Shown here one piece after another: positions 19,294 to 28,342 of a DNA stretch of 45,860 bases. The stretch is taken from contig CALCWC010000096.1 in NCBI GenBank assembly GCA_937905985.1, positions 1 through 45,860 of the forward strand. Reading direction: 5' to 3'. Every line of letters starts with the position of its first letter. The first letter of the stretch is position 1. The position numbers were made by a program, and so were the translations under genes. A model generated the notes under the pieces. That model had not been told where the DNA came from. It searched no databases and saw only the letters and a program-made list of their open reading frames with translations. This stretch comes from an uncultured Verrucomicrobiales bacterium. GTDB lineage: Bacteria; Verrucomicrobiota; Verrucomicrobiia; Verrucomicrobiales; Akkermansiaceae.

Positions 19294-19752
19294 ATGTACA
19301 TAGCAGTAATAGTCGGCAGAGTGGTTGCGGCGCTGTTTGCGTTCTGCGGGGTGGTGAACATCCTGGCGTACGCAGGCGGCGTGACCAAGGCGATGGGCTA
19401 CATGCACTTCATCGGCGGGCTTGCGGAGGCGGCGTGGCCGCTGGCGGTGGGCATCACCATCTGGATTCTGGTGGAGGCCATCCTGCACCTGGAGAAGCTG
19501 GTGTTCCACGCGGATTCCAACGCCATACCGGTGACAATACCGCGCAAGAAGCCCAAGGCTGCCAAGCAGCAAGGCGGCACGCCCACCTACTTTAACGCGC
19601 CCCCCGTTTCCCAACCGGTGGCATCTCCCGCCAAGGCCGACATGAAGCCCGCCGCGGCACCCGCGCCGAGCCCGGCGGCAGAGGCAGGGGAAATCCCCGC
19701 TGCCAAGCCCGCCCCCCAGGATGACGGCATGAAATATTTCAAGGTGGACTAA
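19294..19752 (+). CDS. Small membrane protein with an Ala/Pro-rich tail
   Basis: 152 aa. Two hydrophobic stretches lie in the first ~65 residues (VIVGRVVAALFAFCGVVNIL and a second around WPLAVGITIWILVEAIL). A basic segment IPRKKPKAAKQQ comes next, then a ~60-residue low-complexity Ala/Pro region ending KYFKVD. Family unknown. The start at 19294 precedes the first TM; an upstream extension would cross the promoter. Its stop codon overlaps the next start codon (TAATG), so it is translationally coupled to the kinase gene. Confidence 0.72.
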   Translation: MYIAVIVGRVVAALFAFCGVVNILAYAGGVTKAMGYMHFIGGLAEAAWPLAVGITIWILVEAILHLEKLVFHADSNAIPVTIPRKKPKAAKQQGGTPTYFNAPPVSQPVASPAKADMKPAAAPAPSPAAEAGEIPAAKPAPQDDGMKYFKVD

Positions 19753-20720
19753 TGCCCCCCCTGCCCCAGCAAGCGCAGGATGCACTGCGCCGCCTGCTGC
19801 ACGAACGCGGCTGCGCGGATGCCGACACCTGCGCGTTCGAGCCGGTGAGCAGTGGGGCGTCCGGACGGTGCATTGCGCGCTGCTGCGGCATGCTGGGCAT
19901 CTACTGGACCGATGCGCGCGCGGACAACAACTCCTTCCTGCCCGCCGCGCACGGGCTGGCCGCCGCCGGGCTGCGCGTGCCCGCCATTTTGGCGGAGGCC
20001 AATTTGGGCAACGGCTGCGGCGCGTGCCTGGTGCAGGATTTGGGCCGGATTGACTTGCTCAGCATGAAGCATGCCGGGCGCGCGGAACGCATCGATGCCT
20101 ATGAAAAAGCCCTGCGCTCGCTCGCGCCGCTGTACCGTCTGGAGCCAGACTGGGAGATGCAGCCGCCGTTCGACCGCGCGCTGTACCGCTGGGAACAGGG
20201 CTATTTTGCCGAACACCTGCTGGGGCGTCACCTGGGCCGGGATGCAGCCGCGTTCATGAATGCCGAGGCGCCGGATGCCATGGCGCACTGGCTGGCGGAG
20301 CTGCCGCGCGTGCCCGTGCACCGCGACTGCCAGAGCCAGAACATCATGCTGCACGGCGGCGCAGCGTGGCTCATCGATTTCCAAGGCATGCGCGCAGGGC
20401 GCTGGGAGTACGACCTGGCATCCCTGCTGTACGACCCGTACATGGAGCTTGCGGACGACGAGCGCGACGAGCTGCTGCAGCTGTGGCTCGGCATCAGCGG
20501 GCAGGAATGGCGCGCGGATGTCTATTACGCCTGCGCCATGCAGCGTCTCATGCAAGCCCTCGGCGCATACGGCAACATAGGCTACAACCAGGGGAACGCC
20601 TGGTATCTGGAGATGATACCGCCGGGGCTGCGCGCACTGCGCCACGCCGCCGAGCACACACCCGCCGATTCACCCGCACACGCCGCCGCGCAATGCATTC
20701 TCTCCTGCACAGACTGCTGA
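19752..20720 (+). CDS. APH-fold sugar kinase, AmgK-like
   Basis: 322 aa of the aminoglycoside phosphotransferase/choline kinase fold. The catalytic loop is VHRDCQSQNIM (189-199, Asp at 192) and the metal-binding Asp is D209 in IDFQG. IDFQG followed by ..YDLASLLYDPY is typical of the AmgK branch, the anomeric N-acetylmuramate/N-acetylglucosamine kinases of cell-wall recycling. The N-lobe is less clear: I do not see the usual ATP-binding lysine near residue 50 (GMLGIYWTD). Cytoplasmic. It is coupled to both neighbours by overlaps. Sugar phosphorylation is the best guess, not antibiotic resistance. Confidence 0.8.
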   Translation: MPPLPQQAQDALRRLLHERGCADADTCAFEPVSSGASGRCIARCCGMLGIYWTDARADNNSFLPAAHGLAAAGLRVPAILAEANLGNGCGACLVQDLGRIDLLSMKHAGRAERIDAYEKALRSLAPLYRLEPDWEMQPPFDRALYRWEQGYFAEHLLGRHLGRDAAAFMNAEAPDAMAHWLAELPRVPVHRDCQSQNIMLHGGAAWLIDFQGMRAGRWEYDLASLLYDPYMELADDERDELLQLWLGISGQEWRADVYYACAMQRLMQALGAYGNIGYNQGNAWYLEMIPPGLRALRHAAEHTPADSPAHAAAQCILSCTDC

Positions 20721-22009
20721 AGAAGCCCGCCGTTGCCTGGGGATTGGGCGTGCTCGCCGTTGCGGGTGCGTGGTGTGCATGCCACTGTCCCTCGTTCGAC
20801 CGCGCGTTCTACGGCACGCTGTGCGAGGCAAGCGACATTTGCGCCGAGGGGCAAGAGGTGGTGCTGCAAAAGCACGCGCAACCCGCGGCCCACCCCACAC
20901 CCGCCAAGGAAACCCCGGCTGTGGCGTACCTGAGTTTGGACGCCGCAACCTGCTTCCAGAATTTCTCCAGCATGACACCCGGCCCGCAGGAGCTTTCCGT
21001 GCTGCTGGACAAGCTGCGCCGCGCCGGCTACACCACGCTGGCGCTTTCCGCGCCGCTGGCGTGGGACGAGGACAGCGGCGCGATGGCACGCGAGCTGCTG
21101 TGCCACATGGTCGCGCGGTTCCAGCACCACGCAGTGGGGCTGCGCGGGCGTACCGCCGCGCTGGCGGACGCCACGCCCGGCGCCCTCGCGCGGTGCACCA
21201 TCCCCAAGCATAACATCCAGGGCACCACCACAGGGCTGCCCTCCGCCAACAAACCTTTCCCGAACGCGCTGGCAGACACGCCGGACCAACTGCCCTTCCG
21301 CTGGGCTCCGGACTGGCTGGAGGACGAGCCTTCCACGCACGCCGCCACGGCGCGCAACCTGCCGCTGCTGGCTCGCTGGAACGGCGCGGTCATACCCACC
21401 CTGCCCCTGCGGCTCGCCATGGAGCAACGCGGTGTTCCCCCCGATGATGTGCAAGTGGAAATGGGGCGCCAGATACGCATCGGCGGAACAATCCTGCCGC
21501 TGGACATGCAGGGCTGCACTGAGCTGCACGGCGAATGCGCGAAAAAAATTTCCCTCTCCGATTTGCTGCAAGATCAAATCCCCCTGGCGGAAAGTGCGTG
21601 TGTGGTGGTATGCCAGTCTGCCCCCGCCAGCACGGAGGAACAGATGCAGGCCCTTTCCGGTGCGGACGAGAACCGCGCGCGCACCCTGGCATGCGTGCTG
21701 GCAGAGCTGCTGGCACCATCCGCACCCATTACCGAGGACGACCCTGCGCTCCACCTGCGCGTCTATCCCTATCCAAGAGATTGGAACACCGCCGTGTGGA
21801 GCATGTACCTGCTGTTGGCATGCATGGTCGGGATGGCATTCATACGCCGGCGCTGGCGGTGCATCGCGGTGGCGGCGCTGCTGCTTCCGCTGGTATACGC
21901 GGCGTATCGTCTGGCATGCGGCGGTCTATATTTGGAACTCAGCCGCTTCCTTGCGGCGTGGGTGGTGATGCTCACCGTGGCGGTATTGCCCATGCCCAAA
22001 CGCAATTGA
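20693..22009 (+). CDS. CHASE2-like extracytoplasmic sensor domain protein with no output domain
   Basis: 438 aa. One N-terminal TM (~13-29), an extracytoplasmic region (~30-365) and three C-terminal TM helices (~368-385, 390-408, 416-433) match CHASE2 sensor architecture. Within it, AVAYLSLDAATCF...LLDKLRRAGYTTLALSAPL resembles the opening of CHASE2, and LPLRLAMEQRGVPPDDVQVE followed by IRIGGTILPLD resembles its second half. CHASE2 proteins normally continue into a cyclase, kinase or GGDEF domain; this one stops at PKRN five residues after the last helix. The gene starts inside the kinase gene (28-nt overlap), so the two are coupled. Its ligand is unknown. Confidence 0.65.
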   Translation: MHSLLHRLLKKPAVAWGLGVLAVAGAWCACHCPSFDRAFYGTLCEASDICAEGQEVVLQKHAQPAAHPTPAKETPAVAYLSLDAATCFQNFSSMTPGPQELSVLLDKLRRAGYTTLALSAPLAWDEDSGAMARELLCHMVARFQHHAVGLRGRTAALADATPGALARCTIPKHNIQGTTTGLPSANKPFPNALADTPDQLPFRWAPDWLEDEPSTHAATARNLPLLARWNGAVIPTLPLRLAMEQRGVPPDDVQVEMGRQIRIGGTILPLDMQGCTELHGECAKKISLSDLLQDQIPLAESACVVVCQSAPASTEEQMQALSGADENRARTLACVLAELLAPSAPITEDDPALHLRVYPYPRDWNTAVWSMYLLLACMVGMAFIRRRWRCIAVAALLLPLVYAAYRLACGGLYLELSRFLAAWVVMLTVAVLPMPKRN

Positions 22010-22021
22010 CGAGTGCCATTA

Positions 22022-22055
22022 AAAATCCCGTTCCGCAAATACGGAACGGGATTTT
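22022..22055. terminator. Bidirectional terminator between the CHASE2-like and flotillin genes
   Basis: A 14-bp perfect stem (22022-22035 with 22042-22055) with A-rich left and T-rich right ends, placed between convergent genes. Confidence 0.92.
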
Positions 22056-22081
22056 GAAATTGCCGATATACGGCGCGGGAA

Positions 22082-23593
22082 TCAGAACGGTTTCTCGTCG
22101 TCTATATCCTGGATGGGCTCAGCGGCGGGCTTGCCGAGGTATTCCGGCAGCTCCACTCCCACGCTCTGCGCCAGCTCATGCAGCGGCAGCGTGCCCGTGA
22201 CCAGATTCTTGACAAAGCCACCCACAGAGCCGCTCTGGGAATCCCCGCCGCCCATGACCACCACCTTGTCGAAGGACAGGTTGCGGATAGCGGATGCCTG
22301 GGTTTCCACAATCTTGGGAAGCTGTTCCGTAACGAGCAAGCCGGAGGCGGACTTGGCGTCCCCCGCAGCATCCACGATGAGCTTGAAGCCCTTGGCCTTG
22401 GCCTCCAGAGCAGCCTGAATGGCGGACGCCTGACCGCGGCCCACCATCTCCAAGCCCTGGCTCTCTGCATTCTTCTGCAGCAGCAAGGCGTCTGCCTGAC
22501 CCTTGGCCAGGCGCGTGGCAGCGGTACCCTCTGCCTCCTTGGCGATAACGAGTGCGTCTGCCTTGCCCTGCTCTTCCTTCACGCGGACGGCTGCGGCGGC
22601 TTCCGCGGCAATCTCCATCTTGCGCTTCTCGATTTCCGCCTTCACGATTTCATCCGCAGTGCGGGTGGCGCGCTCCAGTTCGGCGCGCTTCATTTCGGCC
22701 TCGCGATTGGCGATGTAGCCGGCAGCCTCTGCCTGCGCGGCCTGCTCGCGCTCTGCCACCACGGCGATACGCTGGGCCTCTGCCTGGCGCACCTTGAGCT
22801 TGGCGTTGGAATCCGCCACCTTCATCTGGGCCTCGTTGTTGCCTTCCACTGCGGCAGCGTTGGCCATGGCCACCTGCACTGTCTGCTCGCGCAGGGCTTC
22901 AGCCTTGCCGATCTCGCCGCGGCGGGTTTCCTCCGCCACCTTGATCATGGCGTCGTTGATGGCGCGGGCGGCAGCCTCCTGGCCGAGGGCTGCGATGTAG
23001 CCGGAGGCGTCACGGATATCCGTGATGTTGGCGTTGATGAGGTAGAGGCCCACCTTGTGGAGCTCCACGTCCACGCCGCCGGTGATGCCCTTGATGAGCT
23101 TCTCTCGGTCCGCGTTGATTTCCTCAATGGTGAGGGAGGCGATGACCACGCGCATCTGGCCCATGATGATTTCCGAGGCGAGGTCGCGGATGTCCTCGCG
23201 CGTGCGGCCCAGCAGGCGGCTTGCGGCATTCTGCATGATTTCCGGCTGCGTGCTGATGCCCACGATGAACGAGGACGGCACATCCACGCGGATGTTCTGG
23301 CTGGAGAGCGCGCCCTTCAGCGGCACATCAATGTTAATGGGATTCAGGTCCATGAGCGCGTAGCTCTGGATCATGGGCACAATGAACGTGGCGCCGCCGT
23401 GGATGCACTTGGCGGAACGCCCCGCGCCCACGTTGCCGTACACGATGAGAATCTTGTCCGACGGGCATTTCTTGTACCGGCTGAACAGCCACGCGACGGT
23501 GCCCAGCAGGAACACGACCAGGATGACGATGGCGACAACCTGCGAGGCGCTGACGCCCGCAGACGCGATTACATGGGGTATGGTTGATGTCAT
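22082..23593 (-). CDS. floT: Flotillin-family membrane scaffold protein
   Basis: 503 aa. An N-terminal TM helix (~16-37) leads into the band-7/SPFH domain (KCPSDKILIVYG to ~residue 200). A long Ala/Glu-rich coiled coil (~200-380) with AEREQAAQAEAAGYIANREA repeats follows, then the flotillin C-terminal region ending at DDEKPF. Flotillins organise membrane microdomains and fluidity. The start at 23593 gives a short periplasmic N-terminus before the TM. It is 31 nt downstream of the NfeD gene, the standard pairing seen with YuaF/YuaG (FloT). Confidence 0.93.
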   Translation of the reverse strand: MTSTIPHVIASAGVSASQVVAIVILVVFLLGTVAWLFSRYKKCPSDKILIVYGNVGAGRSAKCIHGGATFIVPMIQSYALMDLNPINIDVPLKGALSSQNIRVDVPSSFIVGISTQPEIMQNAASRLLGRTREDIRDLASEIIMGQMRVVIASLTIEEINADREKLIKGITGGVDVELHKVGLYLINANITDIRDASGYIAALGQEAAARAINDAMIKVAEETRRGEIGKAEALREQTVQVAMANAAAVEGNNEAQMKVADSNAKLKVRQAEAQRIAVVAEREQAAQAEAAGYIANREAEMKRAELERATRTADEIVKAEIEKRKMEIAAEAAAAVRVKEEQGKADALVIAKEAEGTAATRLAKGQADALLLQKNAESQGLEMVGRGQASAIQAALEAKAKGFKLIVDAAGDAKSASGLLVTEQLPKIVETQASAIRNLSFDKVVVMGGGDSQSGSVGGFVKNLVTGTLPLHELAQSVGVELPEYLGKPAAEPIQDIDDEKPF

Positions 23594-23624
23594 GGTGATT
23601 TCGGGGTTAAGAAGAGAGGATTGT

Positions 23625-24233
23625 TTAAAGGGGGCGCACAGTGACAAGGTAGGTGGTGGCCTTCACCACCTCCACGCGGGTTTGCGCGGGCAGTGCGGTA
23701 TCGCCCTCCTGCACGGCGGCAATGGTGAGCAGCTGGCTGGGGTGCGCTATCTGCACCTGGCCGCCGGGCTCGCCATGCGGCGGCACGGTCACATACACCG
23801 TGCCCGTGAGTCCCACAAGGGATTCATGCTTCAGCGTGCCGTCCGACTTCAGACTATAGATGAACTTCATCATGCCCGCCACGATAACGAACATGACCGC
23901 GCCCACGCCGAAGCCCACCAGCACCGCCACCAACACGCTCGGGGTGGTCTGTATGCTCACGAAACCACCCCAGCCGAAGCCAAGCAAAAAGCCGACGAGC
24001 GCGCGCACGGAGAAGAAGCCCGTGTCCCCATTGCCCACATCCGCATCGGAGCCCACATCCCCGTCCGTGTCTGCATCCGCAAACAACGAAAGGACAAACA
24101 GGCCCAGCGCCAGCAGTGTGGCCACCCACGCTATGGCACAGAAGATGCCGCGCGGCGAAGTGAAATCAGGCATCAAATCCCCGGCCTTCAACAGGGCGGA
24201 AATGGCGTTGAGGATGTTCAAAAGGGTATCCAT
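23625..24233 (-). CDS. NfeD-family membrane protein, flotillin partner
   Basis: 202 aa. Hydrophobic segments occur at about 30-50, 78-95 and 100-125, and a C-terminal OB-fold domain (~137-202) contains GLTGTVYVTVPPHGEPGGQV and a beta-rich end. An acidic DADTDGDVGSDADVGNGD loop separates the first two TM segments. NfeD/YuaF proteins work with flotillins at the membrane. The start at 24233 has a GGAGG 7 nt upstream; however, the predicted transcription start lies about 6 nt upstream of the ATG, which would leave that sequence outside the mRNA. Confidence 0.85.
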   Translation of the reverse strand: MDTLLNILNAISALLKAGDLMPDFTSPRGIFCAIAWVATLLALGLFVLSLFADADTDGDVGSDADVGNGDTGFFSVRALVGFLLGFGWGGFVSIQTTPSVLVAVLVGFGVGAVMFVIVAGMMKFIYSLKSDGTLKHESLVGLTGTVYVTVPPHGEPGGQVQIAHPSQLLTIAAVQEGDTALPAQTRVEVVKATTYLVTVRPL

Positions 24234-24245
24234 AATCTTTCCTCC

Positions 24246-24275
24246 AGTATAGCGCAGGCGTGGCGGCGCGGTCAA
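24246..24275 (-). promoter_or_regulatory. Promoter of the nfeD-flotillin operon
   Basis: TTGACC (24275-24270), an 18-bp spacer and TATACT (24251-24246) on the minus strand. Twelve nt separate the -10 from the ATG at 24233. Confidence 0.7.
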
Positions 24276-24338
24276 TGAGAAAAGCGTCACTTTGCACTGC
24301 TTCCCTGTCATTATTTTTCTTTCTGCATCAAATTTGCC

Positions 24339-24366
24339 TTGCATCCGCCCGATTTGGTGCTATTAT
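24339..24366 (+). promoter_or_regulatory. Promoter of rpsO
   Basis: TTGCAT (24339-24344), a 16-bp spacer and TATTAT (24361-24366) with an extended -10 TGC at 24358-24360. The leader is ~58 nt, long enough for regulatory structure, though I did not identify an S15-binding site. Confidence 0.75.
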
Positions 24367-24430
24367 TCCCGCACCTTGTCGGTCGATTGCCGCAGCCACG
24401 AAAATCAACCACTAAACAAGATCAAGCATT

Positions 24431-24682
24431 ATGAGCGATATCAATGTCAATGACTTCAAGGTCAACGAGAAGGACTCCGGTTCCACCGGCTTCCAGGTAG
24501 CAGTGCTTACCAAGCGCATTGCCCACCTTACCGGTCACCTGGCCGAACACAAGCACGACCACGCATCCCGCCGTGGCTTGCTGATGATGGTGGCCAAGCG
24601 CCGCAAGTTGCTGGATTATGCCAAGCGCACCCAGCCGGACCTCTACAAGGACCTGCTCAACCGCCTTTCCCTGCGCCACTAA
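24431..24682 (+). CDS. rpsO: 30S ribosomal protein S15
   Basis: 83 aa, slightly shorter at the N-terminus than the usual 88-89. It carries the S15 core: TGFQVAVLTKRIAHLTGHLA, then HKHDHASRRGL, RRKLLDYAKR and an LxLRH end. It is a primary binder of 16S rRNA. Monocistronic, with its own promoter and terminator; pnp does not follow. Confidence 0.97.
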   Translation: MSDINVNDFKVNEKDSGSTGFQVAVLTKRIAHLTGHLAEHKHDHASRRGLLMMVAKRRKLLDYAKRTQPDLYKDLLNRLSLRH

Positions 24683-24734
24683 GCAAAGGCTGGCGGCTTG
24701 AAGCCAAGAACATATCCCAAAACCCAGTTACAGA

Positions 24735-24767
24735 GGAACCCGCGGAAGTATGTCCGCGGGTTCCTTT
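24735..24767 (+). terminator. Intrinsic terminator of rpsO
   Basis: A 12-bp perfect stem (24735-24746 with 24753-24764) and a short T-run. It also lies 27 bp beyond the stop of the convergent polymerase-like gene and may serve both. Confidence 0.88.
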
Positions 24768-24790
24768 GTTAGAGTGTTTTCGGGAAGGGG

Positions 24791-26353
24791 TCAGGCGCGC
24801 CTGCGCTGGCCGATGCTCTCCTGCTGGTTGCGCTGGATAAGCTCGTTTCGCTTCTGCTCCGCAATGAGCATGGGGTTGTAACGGCCCTTGGAGAACACAG
24901 GCACAATGATGCCTTCCTCTCGCCCTACGCAGTACAACACCTTGGCAAGTGCCAGATAGATAAAATCATCAAAGAAGTGGGTGATTGTACCCGCCGATAT
25001 GTAGAAGTGTGCTATGTCTCCATAAAACTTGCATAAGAACAACACAGCAAGCATAAACATGGGAGAATCCTTGTAGGCGCGGCACACGCGGACAATGAGA
25101 AAGGCTCCATACAGGAACACGATAGTGATGAGAGCCAGGCCCACTATGCCCGTTCTGTGGATGGCCAATATGGCTCCGTTGTGCCAGGTGCCGGTGTAGG
25201 CGAAGTCCTCTTGGTCACCAAAAATGGAGGAACCGCGCATCAACGACACATAATAGCGATTCAAATCCACCACGGCCTGGCCGAAGCCATCCCCCCAGAC
25301 GTAGTCCTTGATGTATCCGGTACGCGGGTCCAGCGCCCAGCGCCACATCTCCTTTCGCCACTCCGAAGAGTGTTCCGTTTCCGCCCTGACATCATCACGG
25401 ATCTGCACGCCCGGGAAAATGGAAAGCGTTCTCTGCATGCCGAAGGGGAAGTGCTCCTCCACCACCTTTTCCTCACTCAGGTACAACAGGGTCCCGTACG
25501 CCGCAATGCCTATAAAGATAACGTACGCCAACTCACGCTTGATATAGCAGAGGGCCAAACCTATCGCCCCGAACATCACCAGCTTTTCTCGCCACCCGGA
25601 TATGACAACAGCCGCGCAGCAAAACAACATGGCGGCGAGATATTTCGGAGAAGCCATGATTTTAAGGAATGGCTTCTTGCTATATACTATAAGGAACACC
25701 ACCACGCCAAGCTCGGAAAACAGCGCGAATCGGGAATTCCCGGCCGCCTCTCCCAAACTGCCGACAGACACCATGTCGAACAGCCCGGATACAGCCACGA
25801 ACACAGTAGTGCCCACCACCAGGTACATGGTCTTCCGCAGCACACCGCACAGAGCATCGTATGAACAGGGAATACAGCTCAGTGTCACATAGTAGACAGC
25901 CGCCAACACGCACCATACGTATTCCTTGCCGCCAACGTACGCAGCCTCGATGCCGAGCTCGTTGATGGACACCGGATGCCAATAGAACGTAAGCAGATAG
26001 TACAGGAACAACGCCAGTACAATGGCATCCAAGGCGAGAAGCGCGCGCCACTTGAAGTTCACGTAGCCCATAATCCACATCATGGCCCAGTACACCAGCA
26101 CGAACCCGGCGACAAGGAAGCCGGCCGGCAGTCTCTCCAGGATACCCAACGGCAGGAAACCTACTAGCGGAGGCAACAGGTAGAGGAGAGTCCATGCGCG
26201 CCGGCCAAGGACCACCATGAAAATGAACCCCACAATACCGGCAATCAGGAAAACAGAGACATTCTTGTCTTCTGCTGCGTACGAGCCGATCATGATGCAG
26301 AAGAGCACCAGGACAATAGCAATGACGACGTTTCTGATGGCAATCGCATTCAT
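24791..26353 (-). CDS. Polytopic O-antigen ligase/polymerase-like protein (EPS polymerase candidate)
   Basis: 520 aa with roughly 11-12 hydrophobic segments. A large loop near residues 300-400 contains WHNGAILAIHRTGIVGLA, the kind of His-containing motif found in Wzy polymerases and WaaL-type ligases. The ~45 C-terminal residues are basic and polar (RNELIQRNQQESIGQRRRA), presumably cytoplasmic. The nearby Wza/Wzc-like genes support a role in building an exopolysaccharide. It lies 32 nt downstream of ilvB on the same strand with no obvious promoter, so it may be read from the ilvB transcript. The family is inferred from architecture and one motif. Confidence 0.7.
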   Translation of the reverse strand: MNAIAIRNVVIAIVLVLFCIMIGSYAAEDKNVSVFLIAGIVGFIFMVVLGRRAWTLLYLLPPLVGFLPLGILERLPAGFLVAGFVLVYWAMMWIMGYVNFKWRALLALDAIVLALFLYYLLTFYWHPVSINELGIEAAYVGGKEYVWCVLAAVYYVTLSCIPCSYDALCGVLRKTMYLVVGTTVFVAVSGLFDMVSVGSLGEAAGNSRFALFSELGVVVFLIVYSKKPFLKIMASPKYLAAMLFCCAAVVISGWREKLVMFGAIGLALCYIKRELAYVIFIGIAAYGTLLYLSEEKVVEEHFPFGMQRTLSIFPGVQIRDDVRAETEHSSEWRKEMWRWALDPRTGYIKDYVWGDGFGQAVVDLNRYYVSLMRGSSIFGDQEDFAYTGTWHNGAILAIHRTGIVGLALITIVFLYGAFLIVRVCRAYKDSPMFMLAVLFLCKFYGDIAHFYISAGTITHFFDDFIYLALAKVLYCVGREEGIIVPVFSKGRYNPMLIAEQKRNELIQRNQQESIGQRRRA

Positions 26354-26385
26354 GGGCTTGAGGCCTACGGCATATCATTGGCTAA

Positions 26386-28224
26386 TCACAGGGCGGATGG
26401 GATTTCCCTGCCCAAATCCGATGCGGAGCGACCCTTGCCATCACCGGCAATGCGTTCCAGCAAGACATCCCTGTACGTCATTCCCCCGGGAATGAGAGGC
26501 AGCACATGCACATCATGGGGAACCATCACGTCCAGCACATACGCGCCCTCTGCATCCAACATGCGTGCAATGGCTGCGGAAAGCTCGGCGGGATCGGAAA
26601 CGCGCTCGCACTTTATGCCGAAACCTGCGCAAAGAACAGGGAAATTGGGGTAGAGGAGTTCTTCGTTCTTGTGGGAGGGGTCGTACTCCTTCGAGGCATC
26701 GGCCAAAAAGGTATTGGCCCGATTGGAATCGTACTTCAAATCCTCCCACTGCACCACCATACCCAAATGTTGATTATCCAGGATGATGCACTTAATCGGC
26801 ATGTGCTCCGTGTAAATGGTGGCAAGCTCCTGAACGTTCATGAGGAAGGAACCATCGCCATCGATATTGACCACCAGGCTATCCGGGCAAGCCAAGTGGG
26901 CGCCCATGGCGGCGGGAAGCCCGTAACCCATGGAGCCAAGGCCGCCGGACGTAGAGAATCGGCGCGGTTCCTCGAACCGATAGAACTGGGCGGTGAACAT
27001 TTGATGCTGTCCCACGCCCGTGCAGATGACGGCGTCCCTCCCCTGAAGCTGGCGGCACAGCTCCTCCACCACTTGCGGCGGCATAATTTCGCTTTTCCTC
27101 TTCTCGTATGTGAGGGGGAATTGCTGTTTCCAAGTCTCAATCATGCCAAACCAATCAGGGCGGTTTTCCAAGGCATAGGAGCGAGGCTTGATTCCCTGTT
27201 CCTCCAGCTTGCGGTTCCAATATGCCAAGGCTTGGCGAGCGTCAGCGCGTATCTCCATATCCACGCGCTTGTTCTTGCCCAGCTCCACGGCATCGAAATC
27301 CACGTGAATGATATAGGCGTCCCTACAGAATCCGTGAACGGCGCCAGTAACGCGGTCATCAAAACGCACGCCGATGGCGATGACCACATCGGCCTCGTTG
27401 ACGGTGTTGTTGGCGCAGACGGAGCCGTGCATACCCAACATGCGCAAGGCAAGGGGGTGGGAATCCGGCATGGCGCCGATTCCCATGAGAGTACTGGCCA
27501 CGGGCACTTGGGTTCGCTCAGCAAACTCGCGAAGTTCCCGCGCCGCGCCGGATATCACGACGCCGCCCCCTGCATAGATAACTGGCCGCTTGGCTGCCAG
27601 CAGCACAGGGAGCGCCTGATCCAGGGCTGCCTCCGGCAGCTTGATATCAGGATGGTAGCCGGGCAGGTCCATCGGGGTGTCGAAATCAGGCTCGAAAACG
27701 GCCTCCTGAATGTTCTTGGGAACATCTATCAGCACCGGGCCGGGACGGCCGGTGCGAGCGAGGTAGAATGCCTCCTTGACAATCCTGGGGACATCCTCCA
27801 CACGGGTAATCATGTAGCTGTGCTTGACCAGGGGGGCCGTCATGCCGAACACATCCGTCTCCTGGAAGGCCGAGGTGCCAATCATGCTGCACCCCACCTG
27901 GGCGGTAATGGCCACCAAAGGGATGGAATCCATGCAAGCGTCAGCAATGGGGGTAACCATATTGGTGGCACCGGGGCCAGAGGTAGACATGCAAACGCCC
28001 ACCCTGCCGGAAACACGGCCGTATCCCTCTGCGGCGAAGGCACCTCCCTGCTCATGGCGGGGCAGGATGGTGCGGATGGCCGGTTCGCGGCTCAACGCCT
28101 GCTGCATAGGTAAGCTCGCCCCGCCGGGATATGCAAAAACGACATCCACTCCCTCACGCACCAATGAGCGCACTAGCGCCTGTGCACCGGTCATCTGCTC
28201 TTTTTTCCTCGTCGGCTCAGTCAT
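26386..28224 (-). CDS. ilvB: Acetolactate synthase, large (catalytic) subunit
   Basis: 612 aa, the family's typical length. A thiamine-diphosphate enzyme that condenses two pyruvates (or pyruvate with 2-oxobutyrate) in valine, leucine and isoleucine synthesis. The catalytic Glu (E58) is in LPRHEQGGAFAAEGYGR and the ThDP/Mg site is GDGSFLMN (456-463). The FAD-binding middle region with VRFDDRVTGAV supports AHAS rather than a catabolic enzyme. The start at 28224 avoids an extension that would cross the promoter. No regulatory subunit gene (ilvN) is adjacent, unlike most ilvBN loci. Confidence 0.93.
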   Translation of the reverse strand: MTEPTRKKEQMTGAQALVRSLVREGVDVVFAYPGGASLPMQQALSREPAIRTILPRHEQGGAFAAEGYGRVSGRVGVCMSTSGPGATNMVTPIADACMDSIPLVAITAQVGCSMIGTSAFQETDVFGMTAPLVKHSYMITRVEDVPRIVKEAFYLARTGRPGPVLIDVPKNIQEAVFEPDFDTPMDLPGYHPDIKLPEAALDQALPVLLAAKRPVIYAGGGVVISGAARELREFAERTQVPVASTLMGIGAMPDSHPLALRMLGMHGSVCANNTVNEADVVIAIGVRFDDRVTGAVHGFCRDAYIIHVDFDAVELGKNKRVDMEIRADARQALAYWNRKLEEQGIKPRSYALENRPDWFGMIETWKQQFPLTYEKRKSEIMPPQVVEELCRQLQGRDAVICTGVGQHQMFTAQFYRFEEPRRFSTSGGLGSMGYGLPAAMGAHLACPDSLVVNIDGDGSFLMNVQELATIYTEHMPIKCIILDNQHLGMVVQWEDLKYDSNRANTFLADASKEYDPSHKNEELLYPNFPVLCAGFGIKCERVSDPAELSAAIARMLDAEGAYVLDVMVPHDVHVLPLIPGGMTYRDVLLERIAGDGKGRSASDLGREIPSAL

Positions 28225-28267
28225 GACTTTGAATTTCAGGGGAGAGGCTAAACACACTCCCCGCGGT

Positions 28268-28296
28268 ATTGTATCAGAAAGGCATGGGCCTGGAAA
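28268..28296 (-). promoter_or_regulatory. Promoter of ilvB
   Basis: TTTCCA (28296-28291), a 17-bp spacer and TACAAT (28273-28268) with an extended -10 TGA on the minus strand. The leader is ~37 nt and contains a GGGGAG/CTCCCC inverted repeat; no leader peptide rich in branched-chain residues is evident. Confidence 0.65.
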
Positions 28297-28342
28297 GCCT
28301 TTTTTGCGATGCAACGCAGAGATGAATGAGCTGGCGCAGGGA

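Noticed and set aside
19752..20720. Aminoglycoside resistance gene
   Set aside because: The APH fold is present, but the IDFQG...YDLASLLYDPY pattern belongs to sugar-kinase (AmgK-like) proteins and the context is chromosomal.
24241..24245. GGAGG before nfeD as a working ribosome-binding site
   Set aside because: It lies directly after the -10 hexamer, so the predicted mRNA begins downstream of it. It could work only if another promoter is used.
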